This document shows, in pieces, positions 8,254 through 15,075 of a DNA stretch of 20,722 nucleotides. Source of the stretch: JBCDCP01 sp039181495 (lineage in GTDB: Bacteria > Pseudomonadota > Alphaproteobacteria > Rhizobiales > Tepidamorphaceae); the NCBI GenBank assembly GCA_039181495.1, contig JBCDCP010000044.1, positions 1-20,722 of the forward strand. The letters run 5' to 3'. The first letter of the stretch is position 1. Every line of letters starts with the position of its first letter. The notes beneath the pieces were generated by a model. It saw only the letters and a program-made list of their open reading frames with translations, was not told the origin of the DNA and made no database searches. A program made the translations under genes and the position numbers.

Positions 8254-10350
8254 GTGCCAGCGCAGGCCCAACCCAATCGCCACCGAATAAAGTGGCTGGC
8301 CGCCGGACTGGCAGTACTTGTAGCCGGAACGATCGGGCTTGATCTGACCGACAAGGCGTTCCCGCCTCCGATGCAGAGCCTTGCACAGCATTCGGTGGAG
8401 GTCAGCGATCGCCACGGCGCTCTGCTGCGCGTGTTTGCCAATGAGGAGGGCCGCTGGCGGTTGCGCACGCGTGCGGGAGAAGTCGATCCCACGCTGTCGC
8501 GGATGATCATCACCTATGAGGACAAACGGTTCCACCGCCACGCAGGCGTCGACCCGCTGGCGATGATCCGGGCCGGCTGGCAATGGCTCCGGCATGGCCG
8601 CATCGTGTCGGGAGGCTCAACTCTGACTATGCAGCTGGCCCGGCTGATGGAACCAAGAGCGGAACGCTCGATCCCCGCCAAGCTCCGACAGATGATGCGA
8701 GCGCTGCAATTGGAGCGGCGGCTGAACAAGACAGAGATCCTATCGCACTACCTGACGCTGGCCCCTTATGGGGGCAATCTCGAAGGCGTGCGCGCGGCAA
8801 GCCTTGCCTATTTCGGCCGCGAACCTTCGCGCCTGTCGACTGAAGAGGCAGCGCTCCTCGTCGCATTGCCGCAAAGGCCCGAACACAGACGTCCGGACCG
8901 TTATCATGACAATGCCATGGCTGCTCGAAACCGGGTTCTGGTCCGCCTTACTGATGACGGCATCATACCCGCATCGACACTGGGTGTTCTCACCGCCCGA
9001 GCCGTTCCGAAACGACGGCAGCCGTTGCCCGCTCTTGCCGCCCATCTCTCGGACCGCGTGCGAAACGCCCACCCCGTTAAAATGCATCACCAGCTGCGGA
9101 TTGATCGAGACGTGCAGGCACGACTGGAACGCGTAGCTGTCAACGCGGCTGGTCGGCATGGGCCGAAACAAGGCGTCGCCATGATGGCCGTCGACCTTGC
9201 ATCCGGTGATGTCATCGCTCACATCGGCGCCGCGGATTTCACCGACCATGCCCGTGCCGGCTGGCTCGACATGACGCAGGTTCCGCGCTCGCCTGGCTCG
9301 GCGCTGAAACCATTCATCTACGGGCTGGTATTCGCCGAAGGGCTTGCTCTGCCGGAGACGATCATCTCGGACCGGCCAGCAGACTTTGCCGGATACCGGC
9401 CTGAGAATTTTGATAGCGCCTATCGCGGCGATGTGACGGTCCGGTCGGCGCTCCAGTTATCTCTGAACGTGCCTGCCGTGAGACTGCTCGACGCGGTCGG
9501 GCCACAGCGATTGGCCACACTTTTGGAACGTTCGGGACTGTCGCCGCGCTTCCCAGACGGCAAAGGCGCAGGCCTCGCCATGGGGCTTGGCGGCGTGGGC
9601 GTGACGCTTGACGACCTCGTTGCGGCCTATGCGATGCTGGCCCGCCATGGGCAACTTCTGCCGTTGCGACACTCGCGTGCTGATGCTGAGAGGCAAGCAC
9701 CTGCAAATCCTGTTCTGTCGGCCAACGCGGCGTGGCTGGTGGCCGACATTTTGGCTGGTGCGGCAAGACCTGCAGACGCTGCAACGGGTGCCACCATCGC
9801 CTACAAGACGGGGACGAGCTACGGCTTTCGCGATGCGTGGGCCATCGGCTTCGATGGGGCGACAGTGATCGGCGTTTGGACCGGACGGGCCGACAATGCT
9901 CCGCTGCCGGGGATGACCGGGCTGAACGCAGCAGCACCAATCCTGTTTGAGGCCTTCGCCCATTCCGGCCGGGAGATTGCGCCGATCCGGCCACCACCGA
10001 AGGGCACGGTGCGGTTGAGCCGGGCCGATCTGCCGCCGACGATGCGGCGGTTTGTCGGCGACGGGCTGCCTGTCTCGACGCCAAGCAGCGCCGAACAACA
10101 GCCGTCCATTCTGTATCCGGTGGGCGGCAGCAGCGTCGAGATGTCGGCCAGCACAGTTCTGCCCCTGAAGCTGCAAGGCGGGCGACCGCCTTTCCGGTGG
10201 CTGGCCAACGGGGCTCCACTGACCGGGGTGGCGCGCACGCGTCGACATCAATGGGCACCTGAGGGACCTGGCTATGCCACACTCACGGTGATCGACGCGA
10301 TCGGCCGCAGCGACAGCGTTTCGGTGTTCATCGAAGGACAGGCCAACTAG
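8254..10350 (+). CDS. pbpC: Penicillin-binding protein 1C (bifunctional glycosyltransferase/transpeptidase)
   Basis: This is a class A penicillin-binding protein of 698 residues that polymerises and cross-links peptidoglycan in the periplasm. A signal anchor covers about residues 11-30. The GT51 glycosyltransferase domain (about 45-215) shows catalytic E89 in the E-D-K-R-F motif and the GGSTLTMQLARLM motif at 120-132. The transpeptidase domain (about 295-560) has S349-A-L-K352 (SxxK), S403-L-N405 (SxN) and K518-T-G520 (KTG), all intact. The C-terminal 85 residues match the BiPBP_C domain typical of PBP1C. It starts with GTG only 3 bases after the A2M stop; GAGG at 8239-8242 inside the A2M gene may serve as SD, so translation is probably coupled. 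The A2M-pbpC pairing is widespread in Proteobacteria. Its stop codon overlaps that of the convergent amidohydrolase gene. Confidence 0.95.
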   Translation: MPAQAQPNRHRIKWLAAGLAVLVAGTIGLDLTDKAFPPPMQSLAQHSVEVSDRHGALLRVFANEEGRWRLRTRAGEVDPTLSRMIITYEDKRFHRHAGVDPLAMIRAGWQWLRHGRIVSGGSTLTMQLARLMEPRAERSIPAKLRQMMRALQLERRLNKTEILSHYLTLAPYGGNLEGVRAASLAYFGREPSRLSTEEAALLVALPQRPEHRRPDRYHDNAMAARNRVLVRLTDDGIIPASTLGVLTARAVPKRRQPLPALAAHLSDRVRNAHPVKMHHQLRIDRDVQARLERVAVNAAGRHGPKQGVAMMAVDLASGDVIAHIGAADFTDHARAGWLDMTQVPRSPGSALKPFIYGLVFAEGLALPETIISDRPADFAGYRPENFDSAYRGDVTVRSALQLSLNVPAVRLLDAVGPQRLATLLERSGLSPRFPDGKGAGLAMGLGGVGVTLDDLVAAYAMLARHGQLLPLRHSRADAERQAPANPVLSANAAWLVADILAGAARPADAATGATIAYKTGTSYGFRDAWAIGFDGATVIGVWTGRADNAPLPGMTGLNAAAPILFEAFAHSGREIAPIRPPPKGTVRLSRADLPPTMRRFVGDGLPVSTPSSAEQQPSILYPVGGSSVEMSASTVLPLKLQGGRPPFRWLANGAPLTGVARTRRHQWAPEGPGYATLTVIDAIGRSDSVSVFIEGQAN
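10347..10350. other. Overlapping stop codons of convergent genes (CTAG)
   Basis: pbpC ends with TAG at 10348-10350 on the plus strand, and the amidohydrolase gene ends with TAG at 10349-10347 on the minus strand. Both are read from the same palindromic CTAG. No room is left for a conventional intergenic terminator between the two operons. Confidence 0.95.
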
Positions 10351-11255
10351 GCAGCGGGCGGAAACCCGTAGAGCCGGCCTGGATTGTCGACGAGAACGCG
10401 GTGGCGCAGGTCGGCATCGGGGACCCAATGCCCGAGCAGATCAAGAAGATCGCCCGTGTTGAATGGCATGTCGCTCAATCCGACATGCGGCCAGTCCGAG
10501 CCCCAGACGCACTGGTCGGCATTGGCCTCGATCAGCGCCGTCGCCAGGGATGCCGTATCGGCATAGGGCGGTCCTGCATCAGAAACACGAAATGCGCCGG
10601 AGAGTTTCACCCACGCTCTACCATCGCGCATCAGCCCGAGAAGAGACTGAAAGCCCGGATCGCCCACTCCCGCGCTAACTGGCATGTGGCCCATGTGATC
10701 GACGACCACCGGCACCGGTAGAGCGCGGATTGTGTTCTCCATCTCCGGCAACGTACGGGCATCCATCAGCAGTTGCAGATGCCAGCCGCGTTCGGCACAG
10801 CGCGGCCCAAGCCGGGTCATGGCGTCTAACCCAACACCGCCACCAAACAAGACGTTCAGCCGCAAGCCACGAACCCCCGCCACAGCAAGTTCATCGAGTT
10901 CTGCATCCGGCACATCCGGATCGACGACGGCAATGCCACGCAACCGATCCGGGTTGGCTCGAAGCGTCTCCACCATCCGCCGGTTGTCAGTGCCGTGCAC
11001 GCTGACCTGAATCAGAACGCCATAGGTCATGCCGAGTGCATCCAGCATGCCAAGGTACATTCCAGGTGTCGCCTCGACCGGCGTGTAGCTTCTGTTCTGT
11101 GCCAACGGATAGTCCGGCGGTAGGCCGATGACATGGGCATGGGTGTCCACCGCTCCTGGAGGAACATCGAATGTGGCGGCCCGTGGTTCAGGATGCGGTG
11201 CGGCGCAAAGCGGCGCAGCCTCAGTCGGGCTTGGATCGGATGTCATCGGAATCAT
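10347..11255 (-). CDS. COG3618 amidohydrolase, 2-pyrone-4,6-dicarboxylate lactonase-like
   Basis: The 302-residue protein is a TIM-barrel hydrolase of the amidohydrolase_2/COG3618 family, which includes the lactonase LigI and 4-sulfomuconolactone hydrolase. Visible motifs are D-T-H39-A-H41 near the N-terminus, V-V-D-H187-M-G-H, W-V-K-L-S-G and W-G-S-D254-W-P-H near the C-terminus, matching family active-site positions. The true substrate cannot be read from sequence; a lactone or cyclic ester is a guess from the family. The frame is open upstream to 11354, but that would overlap the MBL gene by 74 bases and add residues unlike the family, so I choose the ATG at 11255 (the ATG at 11246 is an alternative; neither has a strong SD). 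It is the last gene of the five-gene minus-strand block, 25 bp after the MBL gene. Confidence 0.85.
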   Translation of the reverse strand: MIPMTSDPSPTEAAPLCAAPHPEPRAATFDVPPGAVDTHAHVIGLPPDYPLAQNRSYTPVEATPGMYLGMLDALGMTYGVLIQVSVHGTDNRRMVETLRANPDRLRGIAVVDPDVPDAELDELAVAGVRGLRLNVLFGGGVGLDAMTRLGPRCAERGWHLQLLMDARTLPEMENTIRALPVPVVVDHMGHMPVSAGVGDPGFQSLLGLMRDGRAWVKLSGAFRVSDAGPPYADTASLATALIEANADQCVWGSDWPHVGLSDMPFNTGDLLDLLGHWVPDADLRHRVLVDNPGRLYGFPPAA

Positions 11256-11280
11256 CAAGAGGTGCTCGACCGGGTTATCA

Positions 11281-12096
11281 CTATGGGAATGCCACAAGCG
11301 GTGAAGGTTCCAGCGGATCGGCGGACAGCTCCACCGAGAGCGGGTCACCGTCAACCTGCGGATAGAGCCGCATCACAAGCGGATCATGTCCTGGAATGAA
11401 ATGGTCTGGCGTTTCCGCCATGCGCATCAGCCGCTCGTGGCTCTCGAGGTTGCGCGCCACATCGACCACGACCGGGAACGGATTGCCGAGCAGCATGTTG
11501 TCGAAGAAATGCGCTGCGTCGGATGCGATGATGAGACGACCGCGGCGCGTGTTGACGACCACCGACTGAAGCCCGCGCGAGTGGCCGCCAACGAGGACCA
11601 CCGAGACACCGGGGGCCACTTCCTCGTCGCCATCAACAAAACGTAGCCGGCCTTCGAAGTTGCGCCGAACGGCATCGCAAACATCATCAGCCTCGAACGG
11701 CTGGCGGATCGCCGGATAACGCATATCGCGCCCGGTCGCATAGGCCATCTCACGGTCCTGTATGATGAACTCAGCATTGGGAAAGAGCCCGATATTGCCG
11801 CCGTGGTCGTAGTGCATGTGGGTCAGGATGACCGTCTCGACCGCATCCGGATCGATGCCCAGATGCCTCAAACCATCGGAGGGACAGCGGAGGAAATCGC
11901 GCTTGCGCGCCTCGGCGCGTTCTCTGGTGAAACCGGTATCAACAACAATGACGCGGTCAGACCCGCGGAGCACCCATAGGAAATAGAAGATCGGCAATGG
12001 CCCGTCATGGGGATCGGGCAGCATGAAATAGTCGCGCGAAGGCCGGATCGACTGGGCATACTGGATGGCGAAGACATCGTATTGGGGCGCACTCAA
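11281..12096 (-). CDS. Metallo-beta-lactamase-fold hydrolase, N-acyl-homoserine-lactonase-like
   Basis: This 271-residue cytoplasmic enzyme has the complete dinuclear zinc site of the fold: H93-x-H95-x-D97-H98 in the T-H-M-H-Y-D-H motif, H172 (G-G-H-S), D193 (A-S-D-A-A-H) and H237 (P-G-H-D). Length and motif spacing match the group commonly annotated as N-acyl homoserine lactonase family. Members include quorum-quenching lactonases, but many act on other lactones or esters, so the substrate is open. No signal peptide is present. It starts with TTG at 12096, overlapping the TGA of the upstream oxidoreductase gene (TTGA); GGAGG at 12104-12108 is a good SD. The overlap shows translational coupling. 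No luxI/luxR gene is near, which weakens a quorum-quenching reading. Confidence 0.88.
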   Translation of the reverse strand: MSAPQYDVFAIQYAQSIRPSRDYFMLPDPHDGPLPIFYFLWVLRGSDRVIVVDTGFTRERAEARKRDFLRCPSDGLRHLGIDPDAVETVILTHMHYDHGGNIGLFPNAEFIIQDREMAYATGRDMRYPAIRQPFEADDVCDAVRRNFEGRLRFVDGDEEVAPGVSVVLVGGHSRGLQSVVVNTRRGRLIIASDAAHFFDNMLLGNPFPVVVDVARNLESHERLMRMAETPDHFIPGHDPLVMRLYPQVDGDPLSVELSADPLEPSPLVAFP

Positions 12097-13001
12097 GAGA
12101 CGTCCTCCCCGGGCACTTTGGCCTGCTGCGGACCGAGATAATCGTAGATCTCGGTGTGATCGACACCCGCGCCAAGCTTATCGCGCGCGGTGCGCCACAA
12201 ATCAGCCTCGGACCGAAGGTTCGGCGCGTCGATGTTCATGTCTTCGGCGAGGTCCGCGGCGGCGTTGATATCCTTGGCCATCAGCCCCAGCGAAAAGCCG
12301 GAGGTGAAAGTGCCGGACAGGATGTGTTGGCGAAACTTGAGTTCGGTCGAGTTGTTTCGTCCCGAGGACAGGTTGAACACCTCGATCATGGTGTCGGGGT
12401 CAAGGCCGAATGCCTGGCCAACATGCAGCGCTTCGGCCGCAGCTGTCAGCCCCGCCGCCGAGACGTAGTTGTTGAGCGCCTTCAGCGCATGGCCACTGCC
12501 AAGACCGCCTGCCAGGTGGACGGTGCCCATGCTGGAGAGAACCGGCATGACACGTTCGATTGCCGCGGTGTCGTCACCGCCAAGCATGATCGCCAACGTT
12601 CCGTCCTCGGCACGGCGGACGCCGCCGGAGACCGGAGCATCCAGCAGAGTAACTCCCTGTTCTTTCAGCCTGGCTCCAGTTTCACGTGTGGTCGGAGGAT
12701 AAGACGAACTCATGTCGACCACGGTCGTCTCCGGCGACAGGGTCTTAGCGACATCCTGAGCAAAGAGCAGCTCGGACACGGCGCGCCCGTCCGGCAACAT
12801 CAGAATGAGGACATCTGCATCCGTTGTGGCTTCGGACGCACTCGTCGCTGGTGTGGCGCCAGTTGCGGCGGCACATTGATCGACTCGCTCCGGATCCAGA
12901 TCAAAGACACGCAGGCTTTGGCCCGCCCTGGCCATTTGGGCAACCATAGGCGTGCCCATATTGCCTAGGCCAACGAAGGCGATTTGGTTTGGATCGCTCA
13001 A
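12093..13001 (-). CDS. NAD(P)-dependent oxidoreductase, 3-hydroxyisobutyrate dehydrogenase family
   Basis: The 302-residue protein belongs to the beta-hydroxyacid dehydrogenase family (3-hydroxyisobutyrate dehydrogenase, tartronate semialdehyde reductase). It has the nucleotide-binding G-L-G-N-M-G motif at 11-16, the substrate-binding D-A-P-V-S-G-G at 121-127, catalytic K174 in G-H-A-L-K-A-L-N-N, and K243-D in the C-terminal helical domain. The specific substrate cannot be told. Its frame is open upstream to 13154, but that stretch lies inside the PhnD-like gene and encodes Cys/Arg-rich sequence unlike the family. I therefore choose the TTG at 13001, ten residues before the Rossmann motif. 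Its SD is weak (GAGAG close by, AGG 13 bases away), so the exact start is uncertain. The gene sits 34 bp after the PhnD-like gene and overlaps the next gene by 4 bases. Confidence 0.88.
   Translation of the reverse strand: MSDPNQIAFVGLGNMGTPMVAQMARAGQSLRVFDLDPERVDQCAAATGATPATSASEATTDADVLILMLPDGRAVSELLFAQDVAKTLSPETTVVDMSSSYPPTTRETGARLKEQGVTLLDAPVSGGVRRAEDGTLAIMLGGDDTAAIERVMPVLSSMGTVHLAGGLGSGHALKALNNYVSAAGLTAAAEALHVGQAFGLDPDTMIEVFNLSSGRNNSTELKFRQHILSGTFTSGFSLGLMAKDINAAADLAEDMNIDAPNLRSEADLWRTARDKLGAGVDHTEIYDYLGPQQAKVPGEDVS
12104..12108 (-). promoter_or_regulatory. Shine-Dalgarno for the TTG start of the MBL-fold gene
   Basis: GGAGG on the minus strand lies 7 bases before the TTG at 12096, within the end of the upstream dehydrogenase gene. 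No ATG or GTG at a comparable position is in frame, so it supports the TTG start and coupled translation. Confidence 0.7.
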
Positions 13002-13035
13002 ACTCTCAAACTTGCCTATCTGAATCGGGCGTGCC

Positions 13036-13779
13036 TTAGCCGTGCCGGTAAGGTTGAAGACGATAAAGCCGGTCGGCAGCTGGTGCAAAACCGATGATTG
13101 GCAACGCCGCATGTGGCCTCCGTCGAGCGGCCCTGGCAGCACGCATTGCCGCATCGCGCAGATGCGGTAGTAGCGGCGTGTTCCGCCGGGCGGTTACCAA
13201 GGGAAGCCCCGGTGACAGCGGCGTGTCCCCTACTGCAACGACGTGACGAGAGGCGGGCTCGAAGCGTGTTGCCAAATGCCAGCTCACAGCATCGATGGCA
13301 GCAACGTCCGCCCGACCCCGCGCAACCGCCACCACAGAAGCGCGATGACTGCCGGTCAACACAGTCTCCTGATGTCCGGCACCGTTTGCTGCCAACCAGT
13401 GTTGGAGAGCAGCCCAGCCGGATTGCGAACACCGGCTGTTCACCGCCAACCGCAAACCACCCGCCAATTCATTGACGTCCAAGCCGGCCCGCGTGATGAC
13501 ACGGCTGCAATAGAACCCGTTCTCACAGCCCGGAATGGCAAACCGAAGCGACCCCAGAATGGAGAACCGGCGGTGCAGTCCGAGCCGGTAAGGCCGGCTG
13601 CAGGTTTGCCCGATCAGCACATCGGAGCGCTGCCAGAACACCCGTGCAGCGTCGTCACGTTCCAGCGCCTCAGGCGCATTGATGCCCTGCCGCCTCAACG
13701 GTCTCGACATGTCATGCCAGAATCGATCAAGCTCGCCTTGAACTTCCGGCCAGTCATAGGCCTCAAGGGCCGCGATCAA
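13036..13779 (-). CDS. PhnD/SsuA-like substrate-binding-fold protein without signal peptide
   Basis: The 247-residue protein resembles the phosphate/phosphonate ABC-transporter binding-protein family (PhnD-like, PF12974 type). Typical traits are the start M-I-A-A-L-x-x-Y-D-W-P-E-V, a Q-T-C segment (C60), P-G-C-E-N-G-F-Y-C (C85, C91), and the stretch G-S-H-R-A-S-V-V-A-V-A-R-G-R-A-D-V-A-A-I-D at about 143-163. There is no signal peptide or lipobox and no permease or ATPase gene nearby, so I infer a cytoplasmic ligand-binding protein rather than a transporter part. It starts with TTG at 13779, 4 bp after the desaturase stop, with GAGGA at 13788-13792 as SD. Ligand and role are unknown. The family call is fairly sure. 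Confidence 0.8.
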   Translation of the reverse strand: MIAALEAYDWPEVQGELDRFWHDMSRPLRRQGINAPEALERDDAARVFWQRSDVLIGQTCSRPYRLGLHRRFSILGSLRFAIPGCENGFYCSRVITRAGLDVNELAGGLRLAVNSRCSQSGWAALQHWLAANGAGHQETVLTGSHRASVVAVARGRADVAAIDAVSWHLATRFEPASRHVVAVGDTPLSPGLPLVTARRNTPLLPHLRDAAMRAARAARRRPHAALPIIGFAPAADRLYRLQPYRHG

Positions 13780-13783
13780 GGAC

Positions 13784-14695
13784 TCATTCCTCTGTCTGGT
13801 GGCGGTCCGGGTCTGGATAGAAGGGGTGCGGCACTGGTTCCTTGGCTCGGAATGCGAAACGTTGGATCACATTCAAGTAGCTAGGGAAGACATAGCCGAG
13901 ATTGAGCTTGAGAAAATGCGACCTGCGCTGCCTGAATACCTCTGGCAGTTCATACCAGGCGCGACGCGGATAGGCGTGGTGCACGGCGTGAAGATTGTTG
14001 TTCAGGAAAAGAAGTGACAGCGGGCCGCGGTCCTCGATGATGACTGAGCGCCCACGTGACAGTTCATGGGCCTGATGTTCGAGAAACGTCCGGATCATCA
14101 GGATCGAGACGGCGAGGTAGGCGGCCACCAGATAGACCCAGACCGGCACAGTCCCGAAGACCCACAGAAACGCACCGACCATTGCCAAACCAATGACGTG
14201 GTGGCTCCAGGCACGGCGGACGGCACGGTCGCCGGCAACGATCGACCGCATATCCTCCCACCAGTACCGGCCGAAACTCAGCGTTGGCCCGACCAGCATG
14301 CGGCCGAACAGCGTGTTGTTGAATTTCAGCAGGCGTTTGAACCAGACCGGAAACTGCGCCCAGCGGACAGGGTCGGTATAGAAACTCTCAGGATCGTCGT
14401 AAGGATCGGTGAGATTGTGATCCTGATGGTGCGCCAGATGGACCGCCTCAAACCGGCGCAAGGGGATCACCAGCGTGATCGGCAGAAAGACGAAGGCGTG
14501 ATTGATGAGCCGGTACGGCGTCGGATGGCCGTGTACAACTTCATGGGTGAGCGAGGAATGCAACGTCAGCGTCAGCGCAAGCAGTGGAATGATGAGTAGC
14601 ACCGGCAGGCCGTCACCAAGGGTGACGAGGATGAGCCACAGGGCATAACACACCGTGATCAGGCCCACGGTCGGCCATTCCAAATTGCGCAGCAC
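13784..14695 (-). CDS. Membrane fatty-acid desaturase (histidine-box di-iron family)
   Basis: The 303-residue integral membrane protein has several hydrophobic helices (first about 8-40) and the three histidine clusters of the desaturase/hydroxylase superfamily. These are H51-E-V-V-H-G-H57, H86-L-A-H-H-Q-D-H93, and H236-A-V-H-H240, with H207 and H210 as further possible iron ligands. Such enzymes use O2 and a reduced ferredoxin or cytochrome to introduce double bonds or hydroxyls into acyl chains; the exact substrate is not determined here. I choose the GTG at 14695 because GGAGGAA (14702-14708) lies 6 bases upstream; a longer reading from a GTG at 14737 has a poorer SD. It is the first gene of the five-gene block and lies 148 bp after ccoS, so it may have its own promoter. 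Confidence 0.87.
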   Translation of the reverse strand: MLRNLEWPTVGLITVCYALWLILVTLGDGLPVLLIIPLLALTLTLHSSLTHEVVHGHPTPYRLINHAFVFLPITLVIPLRRFEAVHLAHHQDHNLTDPYDDPESFYTDPVRWAQFPVWFKRLLKFNNTLFGRMLVGPTLSFGRYWWEDMRSIVAGDRAVRRAWSHHVIGLAMVGAFLWVFGTVPVWVYLVAAYLAVSILMIRTFLEHQAHELSRGRSVIIEDRGPLSLLFLNNNLHAVHHAYPRRAWYELPEVFRQRRSHFLKLNLGYVFPSYLNVIQRFAFRAKEPVPHPFYPDPDRHQTEE

Positions 14696-14701
14696 GTGCC
14701 G

Positions 14702-14708
14702 TTCCTCC
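14702..14708 (-). promoter_or_regulatory. Shine-Dalgarno that sets the desaturase GTG start
   Basis: GGAGGAA on the minus strand sits 6 bases before the GTG at 14695. It lies inside the longer open frame from 14737, arguing that those extra 14 residues are not translated. Confidence 0.65.
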
Positions 14709-14843
14709 GTTAGCAGGAAGGCGTTCCCGGATGGCACGTGCAGAACCCCGGGCCGTCGCCAGATTGTGGGAGCAAGCGGGCCAATATTCCACGCTTGAGA
14801 GCCTAAGAGTGATCGAGAATTAGCGTCTACGCAATGGAAACTA

Positions 14844-15047
14844 TCAAGGGCGATTGTTTCCCTGATCGGCTGTATCGTCTGGTCGGTCGCCGCCCTCGCC
14901 AGTCACCAGGTCGTCGTCGGAAATCGCCCGCATGGCCGGGCCCTCCATGTCCTCGAACTGTCCGCTCCTGAGGGACCAGAGAAAGCCAGCCAGCCCCAAG
15001 GCACCAAGAAACAAGGCAGCAGGAATCAGAAAGATAAGCGCGTCCAT
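14844..15047 (-). CDS. ccoS: cbb3-type cytochrome oxidase assembly protein CcoS
   Basis: This 67-residue protein starts M-D-A-L-I-F-L-I-P-A-A-L and has one membrane helix (about 3-25). The segment F-L-W-S-L-R-S-G-Q-F-E-D-M-E-G-P-A follows, a signature of CcoS/FixS, and an acidic tail. CcoS is needed for maturation of the cbb3 oxidase, in particular cofactor insertion into CcoN. It is the last gene of the cco block, 28 bp after ccoI, which is its usual place. The identification is secure despite the small size. Confidence 0.95.
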   Translation of the reverse strand: MDALIFLIPAALFLGALGLAGFLWSLRSGQFEDMEGPAMRAISDDDLVTGEGGDRPDDTADQGNNRP

Positions 15048-15075
15048 GTGCCGTCATTCCGTAGGTTGAAGTCTG

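Noticed and set aside
11256..11354. Upstream extension of the amidohydrolase reading frame
   Set aside because: It would overlap the MBL-fold gene by 74 bases and adds a Trp/Arg/His-rich stretch not seen in the family.
11281..12096. Quorum-quenching role for the MBL-fold protein
   Set aside because: The fold and zinc site fit, but no LuxI/LuxR gene lies in the window and family members act on many substrates, so the role is not claimed.
13002..13154. Upstream extension of the dehydrogenase reading frame
   Set aside because: It overlaps the PhnD-like gene, and its Cys/Arg-rich translation is unlike the N-terminus of the family, which begins just before GLGNMG.
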